Assembly: GCF_003336205.1 (NCBI RefSeq) | Contig: NZ_QPIE01000003.1 | Span: forward strand, 1 to 64,000 | Length of the DNA: 64,000 nucleotides | Reading direction: 5' to 3' | Source: Chryseobacterium lacus | GTDB taxonomy: Bacteria > Bacteroidota > Bacteroidia > Flavobacteriales > Weeksellaceae | Program-made: the position numbers and the translations under genes | In this document: piece by piece, positions 36,320-45,809 of the stretch | Position numbering within the stretch: the first letter of the stretch is position 1 | How the letters are laid out: each line of letters begins with the position of its first letter | Notes under the pieces: generated by a model | What the model was told of the DNA's origin: nothing | Databases searched by the model: none | Seen by the model: only the letters and a program-made list of their open reading frames with translations

Positions 36320-37126
36320 ATGAATAGTAAAAGTATTTTAGGAATCGGAATTACGCTAACCGTGATGACGGCATGCTCCACCAATCCCATTACCGGAAGA
36401 TCTTCTCTGAAACTTGCTAATGACGCTGAAATTGCTACCATGGCGGCACAGGAATATCAGAAAACGTTGACTCAGCAAAAAGTGATTACCGGAACGCAAC
36501 AAGCCAAAAGTGTTACGAATGTAGGAAACAGAATTAAAAATGCAGCGCAAGCGTACTATAGAAATATTGGCCGGGAATCTGACCTTGCACATTACAATTG
36601 GGAATTCAAACTCATTGAGAATAAGCAACTTAACGCTTGGTGTATGCCAGGAGGAAAAGTAGCTGTTTATACAGGAATTCTGCCTGTTACTCAAAATGAT
36701 ACCGGACTTGCCGTTGTTCTCGGACATGAAGTTTCTCACGCATTAGCAGGACACGGAAACGAGAGAATTTCTCAGGCAATGGTGGCAGAATTGGGAGGTG
36801 CTCTTATTGGATCCACTATTTCTAGCGGACAATGGGGTCAAATATTTTCGCAAGTGTATCCTATTGGAGGACAAATGGTTTTACTTTCCTACGGAAGGAA
36901 ACAAGAGCTTGAGGCCGATCAAATGGGACTTTATCTTATGGGAATGGCTGGATACGATCCCAGACAAGCGATCCCGTTTTGGAATAGAATGGAATCTGCA
37001 TCCGGAAACAACCAACGCCCGCCTGAATTCCTTTCTACCCACCCCGGACCAGAAAACCGTATTGCCGGTTTGAATAAATATATGAACAAAGCAATGGAGT
37101 ATTACAGAGCTGCTGGCGGAAAATAA
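36320..37126 (+). CDS. M48 family zinc metallopeptidase lipoprotein
   Basis: The 268-residue protein is a LoiP/YcaL/BepA-like periplasmic peptidase. It has a lipoprotein signal (TVMTACSTNPITGRSSL), the HExxH zinc motif HEVSH at 136-140 with GHGNER after it, and the third ligand Glu in QELEADQMGLYLM. Such enzymes help quality control of outer-membrane proteins. No TPR domain follows, unlike BepA. It is divergent from the DUF4251 gene; the small membrane protein gene follows after 63 bases. Confidence 0.92.
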   Translation: MNSKSILGIGITLTVMTACSTNPITGRSSLKLANDAEIATMAAQEYQKTLTQQKVITGTQQAKSVTNVGNRIKNAAQAYYRNIGRESDLAHYNWEFKLIENKQLNAWCMPGGKVAVYTGILPVTQNDTGLAVVLGHEVSHALAGHGNERISQAMVAELGGALIGSTISSGQWGQIFSQVYPIGGQMVLLSYGRKQELEADQMGLYLMGMAGYDPRQAIPFWNRMESASGNNQRPPEFLSTHPGPENRIAGLNKYMNKAMEYYRAAGGK

Positions 37127-37189
37127 ATTCTTTTTTTGAGCGAAATTGTCTTAAATTTATTTACATTTGAGTCTACAATCCCATCCATT

Positions 37190-37519
37190 ATGAAGAACTT
37201 GATCTTTGCAGGTGTGCTGCTTCTCGGCGTTTCATTTTTATTGTATAATCTGATGCCGGAGTTTTCTCCCGTCAGATTTTTTGAACCCATCAGTCTGATG
37301 GGAATGCTGGCAGGAATAGGAATTGGGCTCATCATCGGAGGTGTTATCGGTTACATCAGCAAAGGTTCAGCAATAAGGGAAGAAAAGAAAAGACAGGAAT
37401 TTAAAAAACTTTTGGAAGAACGAGCAGCTTTACAAAAACAAGCTGAAGAACTTGCTAAAAAAGAAGAAGCATTAAGACAAGAATCAGTTTTAAATAATGA
37501 TGCGCAGAATAATTTTTAA
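37190..37519 (+). CDS. small membrane protein with coiled-coil tail
   Basis: The 109-residue protein has two membrane segments (about 2-18 and 37-62, the second Gly-rich: GMLAGIGIGLIIGGVIGYIS) followed by a charged coiled-coil rich in Lys, Glu, Gln and Ala (68-103). No family recognised. Start at 37190 is chosen because the earlier in-frame ATG adds an unlikely leader. The 3' end overlaps a perfect terminator hairpin. Function unknown. Confidence 0.7.
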   Translation: MKNLIFAGVLLLGVSFLLYNLMPEFSPVRFFEPISLMGMLAGIGIGLIIGGVIGYISKGSAIREEKKRQEFKKLLEERAALQKQAEELAKKEEALRQESVLNNDAQNNF

Positions 37520-37529
37520 TTCTGCGCAT
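37500..37529 (+). terminator. terminator overlapping the end of the coding region
   Basis: ATGCGCAGAAT (37500-37510) and ATTCTGCGCAT (37519-37529) form a perfect 11-bp stem, with the stop codon in the loop and TTATTTTATT after it. The left arm encodes the last residues of the small membrane protein. Confidence 0.82.
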
Positions 37530-37562
37530 TTATTTTATTGCAAATTAAATCAATAACAATTC

Positions 37563-38195
37563 TTAGAAAACGTATCCGATTCCTAAAATAATCAAGCTTG
37601 GCCTGTTGTCATATCTAATCACATAATCAGGATCAATCGCATTGGAAGCAGTATTCACATACGTTCTTTCATCCGAAGTGAATGCTCCTTCATATCTTGC
37701 TGTAAGAACAATTTTGCTGATTTTGGACTGAAGACCAAACTGGTATCCAACCGTAAAATTTTTCGTTGCATTCTCTTTGAAATCATTATACTGGTTTTCT
37801 GAGCTCAGATTATAACTTGCTACAGGTCCGGCTACCACGCCAAGATAATCGCTCACTACGTTCATCCCCAAAAGCACGGGCAAATCTATACGATTATTCA
37901 CTGCTTCAATCGTTGTATTGGTATCTCTGTGCGTAAAAGAATTTTTGAAAGTAGTATAGTACAGTTCTGGCATAATAAAGAAAGAGGAAGGAAGATCAAC
38001 CTTGGCTGAAATTCCGATATTGAATCCTATGTTATTTTTCCCGCTATTACTGTAAATTTCGGGAACAGCGTTGCTTAAATTTTCCCAGGATGGGCTTCCG
38101 GTTGGAAAAATCATATTCGCTTTTCCGGCAAAGGACACTTGAGCAGCAAGATTTATGGAAGCCGAAAACAAGATGGTAAAAATAAGTTTATTCAT
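37563..38195 (-). CDS. outer-membrane beta-barrel (porin-like) protein
   Basis: The 210-residue protein has a signal peptide (1-18, ending NLAAQ) and a regular amphipathic strand pattern with aromatic girdles, ending RPSLIILGIGYVF with the terminal Phe typical of barrel proteins. It matches the outer membrane beta-barrel protein families (OmpW/porin-like) in general shape only. Start at 38195 overlaps the stop of the ATPase gene by 8 bases, suggesting coupling with mlaF-mlaE. A role in the same lipid-transport path is inference. Confidence 0.72.
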   Translation of the reverse strand: MNKLIFTILFSASINLAAQVSFAGKANMIFPTGSPSWENLSNAVPEIYSNSGKNNIGFNIGISAKVDLPSSFFIMPELYYTTFKNSFTHRDTNTTIEAVNNRIDLPVLLGMNVVSDYLGVVAGPVASYNLSSENQYNDFKENATKNFTVGYQFGLQSKISKIVLTARYEGAFTSDERTYVNTASNAIDPDYVIRYDNRPSLIILGIGYVF

Positions 38196-38991
38196 TTTCC
38201 TTAGGTTTAATATTGTCAATTGAAGTTTTATCTGTGGATAAGAAATATTCTCTAAGTTCTTTAAAAAGTTCTGATGAATATACGAAATCAATCAGATTCT
38301 CATTTTTTGCTGTAATAACATTATCTTTATTTCCTTCCCATTCCAGAAGGCCATCCTTCAGATATACAATTTTCTCGCCAATAGTCATCACCGAATTCAT
38401 ATCATGGGTATTGATAATGGTGGTGGTATTATATTGTTGCGTGATTTCTATTAGCAGATCGTCGATAACATTGGAAGTATAAGGATCTAATCCGGAATTG
38501 GGTTCATCACAGAAAAGGTACTTGGGATTATTCACAATCGCCCGCGCGATAGCAACTCTTTTCTGCATACCACCGGAAATTTCTGCTGGAAATTTTCTGC
38601 TGGCTCCTTCCAAATGCACACTGTCCATTACTTCTCTTGCTCTTCTTTTCTTTTCACGGAAAGTAAGATTGGTAAACATATCCAACGGAAATGTTATATT
38701 TTCTTCCACCGTAAGGGAATCGAAAAGGGCACCGCCCTGAAATACAGTTCCGATTTCTGCACGCAAACTTTGTTTTTCTTCTCTTGACAATTTCGTGACA
38801 TCTCTCTCATCGAAAAGAATGGTTCCCGAGGATGGTTCGTACACATTGAGCAACGATTTCAGAAACACCGTCTTCCCTGAACCACTTTGCCCAATGATGA
38901 GGTTAACTTTACCGGTTTCAAAACTGGTACTGATGCCTTTCAGGACTTCAGTATCCCCAAATTTCTTTTTTAAATCTTTTACTTCAATCAT
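38188..38991 (-). CDS. mlaF: ABC transporter ATP-binding protein, MlaF-like
   Basis: MlaF powers the MCE lipid transporter. The 267-residue protein has Walker A GQSGSGKT, the Q-loop GTVFQGGALFD, the signature SGGMQKRVAIARA and Walker B YLFCDEPNSGLD, with the H-loop NTHDMNS. The GGALFDS segment is typical of MCE-linked ATPases. Its ATG overlaps the mlaE stop (TGATG), so the two are translationally coupled. Start at 38991 replaces the longer in-frame start. Confidence 0.92.
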   Translation of the reverse strand: MIEVKDLKKKFGDTEVLKGISTSFETGKVNLIIGQSGSGKTVFLKSLLNVYEPSSGTILFDERDVTKLSREEKQSLRAEIGTVFQGGALFDSLTVEENITFPLDMFTNLTFREKKRRAREVMDSVHLEGASRKFPAEISGGMQKRVAIARAIVNNPKYLFCDEPNSGLDPYTSNVIDDLLIEITQQYNTTTIINTHDMNSVMTIGEKIVYLKDGLLEWEGNKDNVITAKNENLIDFVYSSELFKELREYFLSTDKTSIDNIKPKENE

Positions 38992-39743
38992 CAGCTTAAT
39001 ATCATTTGGGTCAATAATAATTCGGTAATAATAATAAAGACCATCGTCCATACTACCGCCTGGGTGCTTGCTCTTCCGACTTCCAGAGAACCTCCTTTTA
39101 CATTATATCCAAAATAAGACGGAACTGTAGCAATGATGAACGCAAAAACCAAAGTTTTGATGAAAGCATAATAGTAAAAAAGATTCGGCATATACATCTG
39201 AATACCTGTAGCATAATCATCCTGAGTCCAGTTGCCCGTCATTTCTCCCGCCAAGTATCCGCCTAAAATTCCCATGGAAATACTCATAGCAATCAGCAAA
39301 GGATTGAAAATAAGACTCGCCAGAATTTTCGGTAATATTAAGAAATTAGGAGAATTAACCCCCATAATATCCAGCGCATCAATCTGTTCCGAAACTCGCA
39401 TGGTACCAATGCTGGATGCAATGTAAGAGCCTACTTTGCCTGCCAAAACCAAACTGATAATGGTAGGTGAAAATTCCAAGACCAGTACCGCCTTAGTCGC
39501 ATATCCAACGAAAGAGGCAGGAATAGGAAAAGCAGATGCTTCAAAATTATTATACATTTGAATGGCTACTACCGCACCTACGAATATAGATGTGAAAACA
39601 ACCAATCCGAAGGAATTTACTCCCAGATCATTGATCTCTCTCATCAAGTGTTTCCAGAAAACAGACATTTTCTGAGGATTTCTGATGGATTTCCCCATCA
39701 GCAAAAAGTATTCTCCAAAAGCGTTCAGAAACTTTTTTATCAT
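38991..39743 (-). CDS. mlaE: MlaE-family ABC permease
   Basis: The 250-residue protein has five to six membrane helices and the MlaE signature region VLVLEFSPTIISLVLAGKVGSYIASSIGTMRVSEQIDAL. It forms the inner-membrane part of an MCE phospholipid transport system with MlaF. The MCE partner (mlaD) is at 20679-21629. It starts 38 bases downstream of the sugar transferase gene, so these leftward genes may share a transcript. Confidence 0.93.
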   Translation of the reverse strand: MIKKFLNAFGEYFLLMGKSIRNPQKMSVFWKHLMREINDLGVNSFGLVVFTSIFVGAVVAIQMYNNFEASAFPIPASFVGYATKAVLVLEFSPTIISLVLAGKVGSYIASSIGTMRVSEQIDALDIMGVNSPNFLILPKILASLIFNPLLIAMSISMGILGGYLAGEMTGNWTQDDYATGIQMYMPNLFYYYAFIKTLVFAFIIATVPSYFGYNVKGGSLEVGRASTQAVVWTMVFIIITELLLTQMILS

Positions 39744-39781
39744 GCGGCTAAATTAATATTTTTCTACTTATCTTCAGTTGT

Positions 39782-41158
39782 TTAATATGCTTTTTTATCT
39801 CCCGCGAGCACGAGATAAATAGTTTTGACGATAATGACAAGATCCAGAATCGGGCTCCAGTTTTTCACATAGAACGCATCGGCCAGGATTCTTTTTTTCA
39901 TTTCAACATTCATATCTCCGGTGTCACCTCGCAGGCCATTTACCTGAGCGAGGCCTGTAATTCCAGGTTTTACAAGACTTCGAATGGTATATTTTCCTAT
40001 TTTTCTTTTATAAAAATCATCCACCAAAAGCATGTGCGGACGCGGACCCACGACGGACATTTCGCCAAACAAAACATTAATGAACTGAGGCATTTCATCC
40101 AGGCTGGTTTTTCTTAAAAATTTTCCTATTGAGGTAATGCGGTCGTCATTTTCTTTTGTGGTTTTACTGGCGGATTCATTATTCACCACCATCGTTCTGA
40201 ATTTATAACAGTAAAAAACCTCATCATGATAACCATAGCGTTTCTGTTTGAAAAAAACCGGGCCTTTGCTGTTCACTTTAATCAATAAAGCCAGAATCGG
40301 GAAAAGCCATGAAGCAATAAAAACAAGAACGAAGGCTGAAAACAGAACATCGAATATCCTTTTTATCAGCCAGTTACTGAAATAATCCAACGGAAATTTC
40401 GCCGGCGAAAGGACAGGCTGGGTTTCAATATACATTACTTCATAATTGAAATAATGGTTGTTATCTGTTTCCGGGATGAGGGCTACTTTTATTTTATGGA
40501 TTTCTGCCTGCCGATAAATTTCATTCTGTTGTGCGGAACTGATGCCTGAACCATGCGCCGGCATATACAGCGTATGAATTCCGTTTTCACTCCAAAAAGC
40601 TGTCAATTCATCATTTCGAATTTCCGAATGAGGATAAGGGTGAATTTTAAAACCATAATCCCTTCTCTCTTTCAATGCATTTTCCAAAATTTCACTCGCG
40701 TCTGTTTTTGAGCCTAAAAACATGACATTCCGGAAGTTGAGGCCTTTTGTTCTCAAAAATTTCAAGAAAAAGAAAATAATCGATTTTAGAAAAAAGAAAA
40801 TAACAAACAGACTGATAGCCAAGCCAAAACGTTCATATTTCAGAAAGATATTATTGCTTACTTTTCCTAAAAGGATAATCCCGAACAGAAAAATAAGAAT
40901 ATGGCTAATGAGGCGTTCCAGATAGAGCGTGTAGGTTAGGTTTCTGGGAATATCGTAGAGTTTGGTTCTGCCGCTCAACAATATCCAGAAGAAAATAAGC
41001 AACAAAACAGAAAGCCCATTTTGCTCCCAGTCTACATTTTGAATCTGAAGTTCCCGGTTTCTGAGATGAAAAAAGAAAACAAAGACAAAAGCAATGATAA
41101 AGATATCCAGCAGGATGACAATTCCTTTGAAGTATTTGGAAAACCGAAGTTTCTGCAT
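39782..41158 (-). CDS. polyprenyl-phosphate sugar phosphotransferase (WcaJ/CpsE-like)
   Basis: The enzyme transfers a sugar-1-phosphate to the undecaprenyl-phosphate carrier to start a surface polysaccharide. The 458-residue protein has an N-terminal part with about four membrane helices, a nucleotide-binding-like middle domain (140-250) and the C-terminal bacterial sugar transferase domain (about 265-458). In that domain are PVFFKQKRYGY, CYKFRTM, RKTSLDEMPQFINVLFGEMSVVGPRPH and PGITGLAQVNGLRGD. The sugar (Glc or GalNAc type) cannot be decided. It lies 100 bases downstream of an acyltransferase gene that may modify the same glycan. Confidence 0.9.
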   Translation of the reverse strand: MQKLRFSKYFKGIVILLDIFIIAFVFVFFFHLRNRELQIQNVDWEQNGLSVLLLIFFWILLSGRTKLYDIPRNLTYTLYLERLISHILIFLFGIILLGKVSNNIFLKYERFGLAISLFVIFFFLKSIIFFFLKFLRTKGLNFRNVMFLGSKTDASEILENALKERRDYGFKIHPYPHSEIRNDELTAFWSENGIHTLYMPAHGSGISSAQQNEIYRQAEIHKIKVALIPETDNNHYFNYEVMYIETQPVLSPAKFPLDYFSNWLIKRIFDVLFSAFVLVFIASWLFPILALLIKVNSKGPVFFKQKRYGYHDEVFYCYKFRTMVVNNESASKTTKENDDRITSIGKFLRKTSLDEMPQFINVLFGEMSVVGPRPHMLLVDDFYKRKIGKYTIRSLVKPGITGLAQVNGLRGDTGDMNVEMKKRILADAFYVKNWSPILDLVIIVKTIYLVLAGDKKAY

Positions 41159-41258
41159 TCTATTAAAAAAAAGAAATTAAAGATAAGAAATTTTTTCATT
41201 ACAATAATCAAACCCACCTTCTATAGCAGATTTGACTCTATGTTCCTAAGGGCTTAAA

Positions 41259-42350
41259 TTAAATTTGAGCGGTTTTTTGTTTTAAAAATTCTAAAACTTT
41301 CCAGCCAAGTTCATCAATCTTTTTGAGGAATTCTGCAAGGAGAATGGCTAAAATAATATTAACAGCAAAAATAAATATCAACAAAACTCCCCACTGCATT
41401 CTTTCCTGCAACGGAACCACAATAAAGTAGATGAGCGAAGAACTCATTCCCTGTGCGAAATAATAGAAAATAGCATTCCGCCCAATATAATTGATGAAAT
41501 TATCTTTCCTTATTTTCAATCTGTTATACAAAACAAACAAGGTGGCCAACGAAAATAAAGACCAAATAACGTACGGGATTTTCGGGGGAAATTTCTGTTT
41601 ATTCATTCTGTAAAATATATCATTTCCGTAATTCCAGAACATTCCGATTAATAGTATCGCAATTCCTGCATAGATAAAAGGAATGGTTTTCGTAGGGATT
41701 TTTTTTCCTTTTAAAGTATTGGCAACCAGAAAAACGCCGAGATAAACAACGATATATCCTACCTGACCTGAAGGATAATAATGTGGAAAGAAATGAAAAA
41801 GAAGGATGAGTGCGAGACAGATTCCGATGAACCAATGAACATGCTTCGGAAAGAATTTCAGGATCAAAACACCAAAAACGGTCATGATGAAATATACTTT
41901 CAGATACCAGAAACTTCCCATCACTACAGGAAAAGTGTCCGCGTTGGTATAGCTGTGAAGGTACCAGTTGCCTAAGTTTTGCCATTGTGGAATGTCCGAA
42001 ATATTTTGTGGCACATATTTACTGCCAAACGTGGAATAGAAACTTTTCATCTCATCTATTCCGAAAAAATGAAGCCCGAAAACTTTAAATAAATAATCCA
42101 GGAAAAACAGAAATGTCACAAAGATCATGTAGGTAATCTGCAGTTTCAGAAGTCGGTAAAGTGTTTTTTCAACATTATTGCCGGAAGTTATTCCGCTGAG
42201 TGCATAAAACAGCGGCACATCTATTAGTAGTGAAAGCACCCGCATTTCCGTAGGAACATAAAACTGTCCGCTCCAGAATACGGTGTGAATAAAAATAATG
42301 GAAAGGGTGGCAATACCCTTGGCGAAATCAATGTAAAGGTCTCTTTGCAT
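41259..42350 (-). CDS. membrane acyltransferase, family 3
   Basis: The 363-residue protein has about ten membrane helices and the family-3 start RDLYIDFAKGIATLSIIFIHTVFW, where the catalytic His is usually found. Such enzymes O-acetylate surface sugars or peptidoglycan. It is the first gene of a leftward group with the sugar transferase. A minus-strand -7 box TACATTTG (42371-42378) with a TTG about 16 bases upstream is a plausible promoter. The target is unknown. Confidence 0.85.
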   Translation of the reverse strand: MQRDLYIDFAKGIATLSIIFIHTVFWSGQFYVPTEMRVLSLLIDVPLFYALSGITSGNNVEKTLYRLLKLQITYMIFVTFLFFLDYLFKVFGLHFFGIDEMKSFYSTFGSKYVPQNISDIPQWQNLGNWYLHSYTNADTFPVVMGSFWYLKVYFIMTVFGVLILKFFPKHVHWFIGICLALILLFHFFPHYYPSGQVGYIVVYLGVFLVANTLKGKKIPTKTIPFIYAGIAILLIGMFWNYGNDIFYRMNKQKFPPKIPYVIWSLFSLATLFVLYNRLKIRKDNFINYIGRNAIFYYFAQGMSSSLIYFIVVPLQERMQWGVLLIFIFAVNIILAILLAEFLKKIDELGWKVLEFLKQKTAQI

Positions 42351-42400
42351 ATAGTCTGCTTATTCAGAATCAAATGTAAAATAAAAAACACAGACAACCC

Positions 42401-42430
42401 TTTGAATTATAGAAATATTTTGTACTTTTG
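42401..42430 (+). promoter_or_regulatory. promoter of rplU-rpmA
   Basis: TTTG (42401-42404) and TACTTTTG (42423-42430) are 18 bases apart, an exact match to the Bacteroidota consensus. The rplU ATG is 40 bases downstream. Confidence 0.85.
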
Positions 42431-42470
42431 CACACTCAAATATTTATTAACAACCTAAAAATTATAAGCA

Positions 42471-42884
42471 ATGTTTGCAATTGTAGAGATAGCAGGGCTT
42501 CAATACAAAGTTGAGCAAGACCAGAAGTTGTTTGTAAACCGTCTGAAAGGAGACAAAGGATCGAAAGTTTCTTTTGATAAAGTTCTTCTTACTGTGAACG
42601 GTTCTACAACTGTTGGCGCCCCGGCTGTAAGCGGTATCACTGTTGATGCTGAAATCCTGGACCACGTAAAAGCTGACAAAGTAATTGTCTTCAAAAAGAA
42701 ACGCAGAAAAGGATACGAGAAAAAGAATGGTCACAGACAATCTTTATCTCAAATCGTAATTACCGGAATCACAGGTTTCGATAATGACAAGAAAGAAAAG
42801 AAAGCCGCTCCAAAGGCTAAGAAAGCAGCAGCAGCAGAACCTGCAGCTACAGAAACAACAACAGACAGCAACAACGCTGAATAA
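42471..42884 (+). CDS. rplU: 50S ribosomal protein L21
   Basis: L21 binds 23S rRNA in the large subunit. The 137-residue protein has the standard L21 core (MFAIVEIAGLQYKVEQDQK, then FKKKRRKGYEKKNGHRQ and LSQIVITGITGF) plus a C-terminal extension of about 35 residues rich in Lys, Ala and Thr that the usual 103-residue protein lacks. It is paired with rpmA, 28 bases apart. The obg gene that often follows is absent here. Confidence 0.97.
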   Translation: MFAIVEIAGLQYKVEQDQKLFVNRLKGDKGSKVSFDKVLLTVNGSTTVGAPAVSGITVDAEILDHVKADKVIVFKKKRRKGYEKKNGHRQSLSQIVITGITGFDNDKKEKKAAPKAKKAAAAEPAATETTTDSNNAE

Positions 42885-42912
42885 TTTATAAACCAAAAAA
42901 CCTTAAAATAAA

Positions 42913-43170
42913 ATGGCACACAAAAAAGGAGTTGGTAGTTCCAAAAACGGTAGAGAGTCGCATTCCAAAAGACTGGGAGTGAAGATTTTCGGAGGACAGG
43001 CAGCAATTGCTGGCAACATCATCGTAAGACAAAGAGGTACGCAACACCACCCGGGTGAAAACGTGGGAATGGGTAAAGACCACACTTTGCACGCATTGGT
43101 TGACGGTAAAGTAGTTTTCAGAAAGAAAGCAAACAACAGATCTTTCGTATCTATAGAGCCTAACGCATAA
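42913..43170 (+). CDS. rpmA: 50S ribosomal protein L27
   Basis: L27 reaches with its N-terminal tail into the peptidyl-transferase centre. The 85-residue protein begins [19 protein letters not shown] and contains [23 protein letters not shown], all typical. The N-terminus starts directly with the functional tail, so no Firmicutes-type cleavage leader is present. A terminator ends the two-gene operon. Confidence 0.98.
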   Translation: MAHKKGVGSSKNGRESHSKRLGVKIFGGQAAIAGNIIVRQRGTQHHPGENVGMGKDHTLHALVDGKVVFRKKANNRSFVSIEPNA

Positions 43171-43191
43171 TTAGCGTTAGCATAAAAATTG

Positions 43192-43220
43192 AAATCCTGA
43201 CTTTTTGTGAGTCAGGATTT
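43192..43220. terminator. terminator after rpmA
   Basis: AAATCCTGACT (43192-43202) pairs with AGTCAGGATTT (43210-43220) around a 7-base loop, with a T run after it and an A-rich side before it. It can serve rpmA and the convergent AsmA-like gene. Confidence 0.88.
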
Positions 43221-43221
43221 T

Positions 43222-45711
43222 TTATTTGGAATTCGCTTCCGTTTCTTTCTTCTCCCCAGGTGAAATCCCAATAAGGGTTCTCTTTAAGCCGTCCTCAATT
43301 CCTTTCCAGAACAAATTGAAAAATGACCGGGAAGGATCGCGCTCTGCTTTTATTTGCACAGAATCTGGAAAGTTTTCTGAATCAGATTTTACAAAAATAT
43401 TGACAATGGCCGAAAGAACTTTCTTCTTTTCGCCGGTTTCTTTCAGCAAAGTCACTTTCAGGTCTTTGTGCTTGATCTGCATTGCTCCCAGAATTCCTGA
43501 TTTATTTCCATTAAAATCAAAATTCAAGGCATCAATGCTTCCTGTAGCACGAATTTTCAGATAAGGTTCAATAAAAGGATTAATGCGTGGCGCCGGCAAA
43601 TCGGCGATGCTTCCTTTAATCTGAAACCGGTCATCTTTACTCGCCGTATCCAAATTCCAGCTAACATTCATAGGAGAAGCGTTCATAAAACGACACTGGA
43701 TGCGAATCGGAATTTTGGTATTTCCAGACCGTTTCCCTGAGTTGATATTTTGTGCTGTCATGTTAAAATTTCCGAAAGTCAGTTTTCCCGGGCCTTCACT
43801 TTTTTCGGTGTCTTCTTCATATTCCAGCAAAGCACTTTTGAGTTCCAGTTTCTGCACTGTGAAAGGAAACGAAATCCGCCTCAATAGTTCAGAATACATT
43901 GGCTTTACAGAAGCATCATCTTTTGGAATTTTGCTCCGGAAAATATTTGCGTGTGCTGATTGAATGGTAATTTGATCTGCATTGAAGGATTTATTTTTCG
44001 AAAGTAAATTCCATTTTCCCTGTATTGAAATCTTAGGCGCTTTCAGCGTATAAAGGTCTTTTTCCACAGGAATCATTCGGATAAATTCACTTCTGGAAAC
44101 TGTCGGGATCATGGTGAAATCCTCCATCTGAATAGTCGACGGATTTAGATTCACATTATTTGTTTTAATGTTGTAAAAGCGGGTTTTGTAGTGTAAATTT
44201 CTTGCAGTGATGGAGTAATTTCCGGGATCGAAGACCAATTGATCGGTTTGTGAAATTTTCAAAGAATTTACATTGGCAGTCAGGCCGGTTATGGTAAGAG
44301 GTTGTTCTTTATTTAAAAAAGTAAAATCAGAGTTTTTCACTAAGATATTTCTAATTTTTACTGGAAAATGAATAGTGGAAACTTGTGTTTTCTTCGGTTG
44401 GGAATTTGCCGCCGCTCGCAGTGAACCTTTGGCTTCGTTCACGGTAATATTTTCAATGTCTAAATGAAGTTTATTATTTTTAAAACTCCAGTGGTTTGTA
44501 GTGAAAGTCAATTGATTACCGGTAAATTGTAAGGAAGAATTATTTGAATTGTTACCGGATGGAACTACAGAGATTCGATTGAGTTTTCCGCTTTTCGGTG
44601 TCAGAGAAATGGATCCTATTTTTCCTTTCTGGCTCTTTGCAGCGAAAGAAATATTTTCTCCGAAAACTTTGAAATCGGCATAGGTAAACGGAATTGTTTC
44701 CTTCGATGTTTCCTGATCGAGAATAAATTTATTGATTCCAAGATTCACTTTTTCTGATCCAAAAATGGTTTCGCCGTTGGTTTTTCTGATTTCGATTTTG
44801 GCGTTTTTCAAAACAATATCATCAAGTTTCAGCTCTGGAGTTTCCCCCTTTTTCTTTCTTTCCACAGAAGCCGTTGAAGTGTGCATCAGAATTTCAGGTT
44901 GTTCCAGAGTGAAGTTGGCCATTGAAATGATGGTTTTATTCAGCTGAATATCGGTAAAGTGAACTTCTTTGGAAGTAATGTGAAACATGTTTTTCCTTTC
45001 AGGGAAAGATTTTTCAAACTGTTGCGGCTTGACTTGCGGTATCAACCTAAATTCATCAATCACCATTTTTCCTCTCTCCGTGTTGATGCTTTTTGCAGAA
45101 ACAATGTACAGATCATCAGGCTGATAAAAAAACTCTTCACTTTGAATATCGTAATGATCGAACGCTAACGGCAGCACACTTTCTCTGGATTTTTCCGTCA
45201 TGCGGATATTTTGAACCTCAAGATCCAGTTGGTTCACGGAAAGGAGTTTCTTTCCTTTCGCCGTGAAAACCTGCATATTTCCGCCGTCAATTCTAATGTT
45301 TTTAATTAAATCCTGCGTTTTACGTTTTTCTGAATCAAGTTTTGGCCGGGCGAGAATAATTTGAAGATCAGGTTTGTCCAGAAATAATTCATTGAAATAA
45401 AATTCCTTTTTAAATACTGCACGATAAATCCCAAACCTGCTGATCTCCAAGGCATTTATTTTTCCTTTCAAGCGAAGAATTTCCTGATTTTCCGAGTGCT
45501 TAGTTTCTATCGAAATATCCTGTGCAACGATGGAACCTGTAATCAAACTAACTTGAAGCGATTGATATGAAACTACATAATCACTTTTTTTCTTAATGAT
45601 TTCCGGCAACTTGTGTTGGAGCCAAAGATGAAGCCCGAGATTGGCGACAATCCCTAGAATCATTATAATCGCCAGAGCTATGACACCCTTTTTCGCCCAT
45701 CTTTTATTCAT
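43222..45711 (-). CDS. large AsmA/DUF748-like envelope protein
   Basis: The 829-residue protein has one N-terminal membrane helix (about 8-26, GVIALAIIMILGIVANLGL) and a long beta-rich periplasmic part with repeated short motifs of the type IxGNxLTFTTNHWSFKNN and SIQGKWNLLSKNKSF, ending in a basic and polar tail. This is the layout of the AsmA-like/DUF748 group, thought to be bridges for lipid transfer or assembly factors at the outer membrane. The family assignment is by architecture, not by a sharp motif. It is transcribed alone, convergent to rpmA. Confidence 0.65.
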   Translation of the reverse strand: MNKRWAKKGVIALAIIMILGIVANLGLHLWLQHKLPEIIKKKSDYVVSYQSLQVSLITGSIVAQDISIETKHSENQEILRLKGKINALEISRFGIYRAVFKKEFYFNELFLDKPDLQIILARPKLDSEKRKTQDLIKNIRIDGGNMQVFTAKGKKLLSVNQLDLEVQNIRMTEKSRESVLPLAFDHYDIQSEEFFYQPDDLYIVSAKSINTERGKMVIDEFRLIPQVKPQQFEKSFPERKNMFHITSKEVHFTDIQLNKTIISMANFTLEQPEILMHTSTASVERKKKGETPELKLDDIVLKNAKIEIRKTNGETIFGSEKVNLGINKFILDQETSKETIPFTYADFKVFGENISFAAKSQKGKIGSISLTPKSGKLNRISVVPSGNNSNNSSLQFTGNQLTFTTNHWSFKNNKLHLDIENITVNEAKGSLRAAANSQPKKTQVSTIHFPVKIRNILVKNSDFTFLNKEQPLTITGLTANVNSLKISQTDQLVFDPGNYSITARNLHYKTRFYNIKTNNVNLNPSTIQMEDFTMIPTVSRSEFIRMIPVEKDLYTLKAPKISIQGKWNLLSKNKSFNADQITIQSAHANIFRSKIPKDDASVKPMYSELLRRISFPFTVQKLELKSALLEYEEDTEKSEGPGKLTFGNFNMTAQNINSGKRSGNTKIPIRIQCRFMNASPMNVSWNLDTASKDDRFQIKGSIADLPAPRINPFIEPYLKIRATGSIDALNFDFNGNKSGILGAMQIKHKDLKVTLLKETGEKKKVLSAIVNIFVKSDSENFPDSVQIKAERDPSRSFFNLFWKGIEDGLKRTLIGISPGEKKETEANSK

Positions 45712-45809
45712 CAGAAAAAATATGATCTAAAGATATGGAAAAAGCAGTCGCAATGTTTTTTCAAGCTATTTTGAAATGTTTGCTTAATTATAATCTATAA
45801 ATTAGAAAA

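Noticed and set aside
43222-45711. Assignment of the large protein as TamB
   Set aside because: No TamB C-terminal domain is visible; only the general AsmA/DUF748-like layout can be supported.
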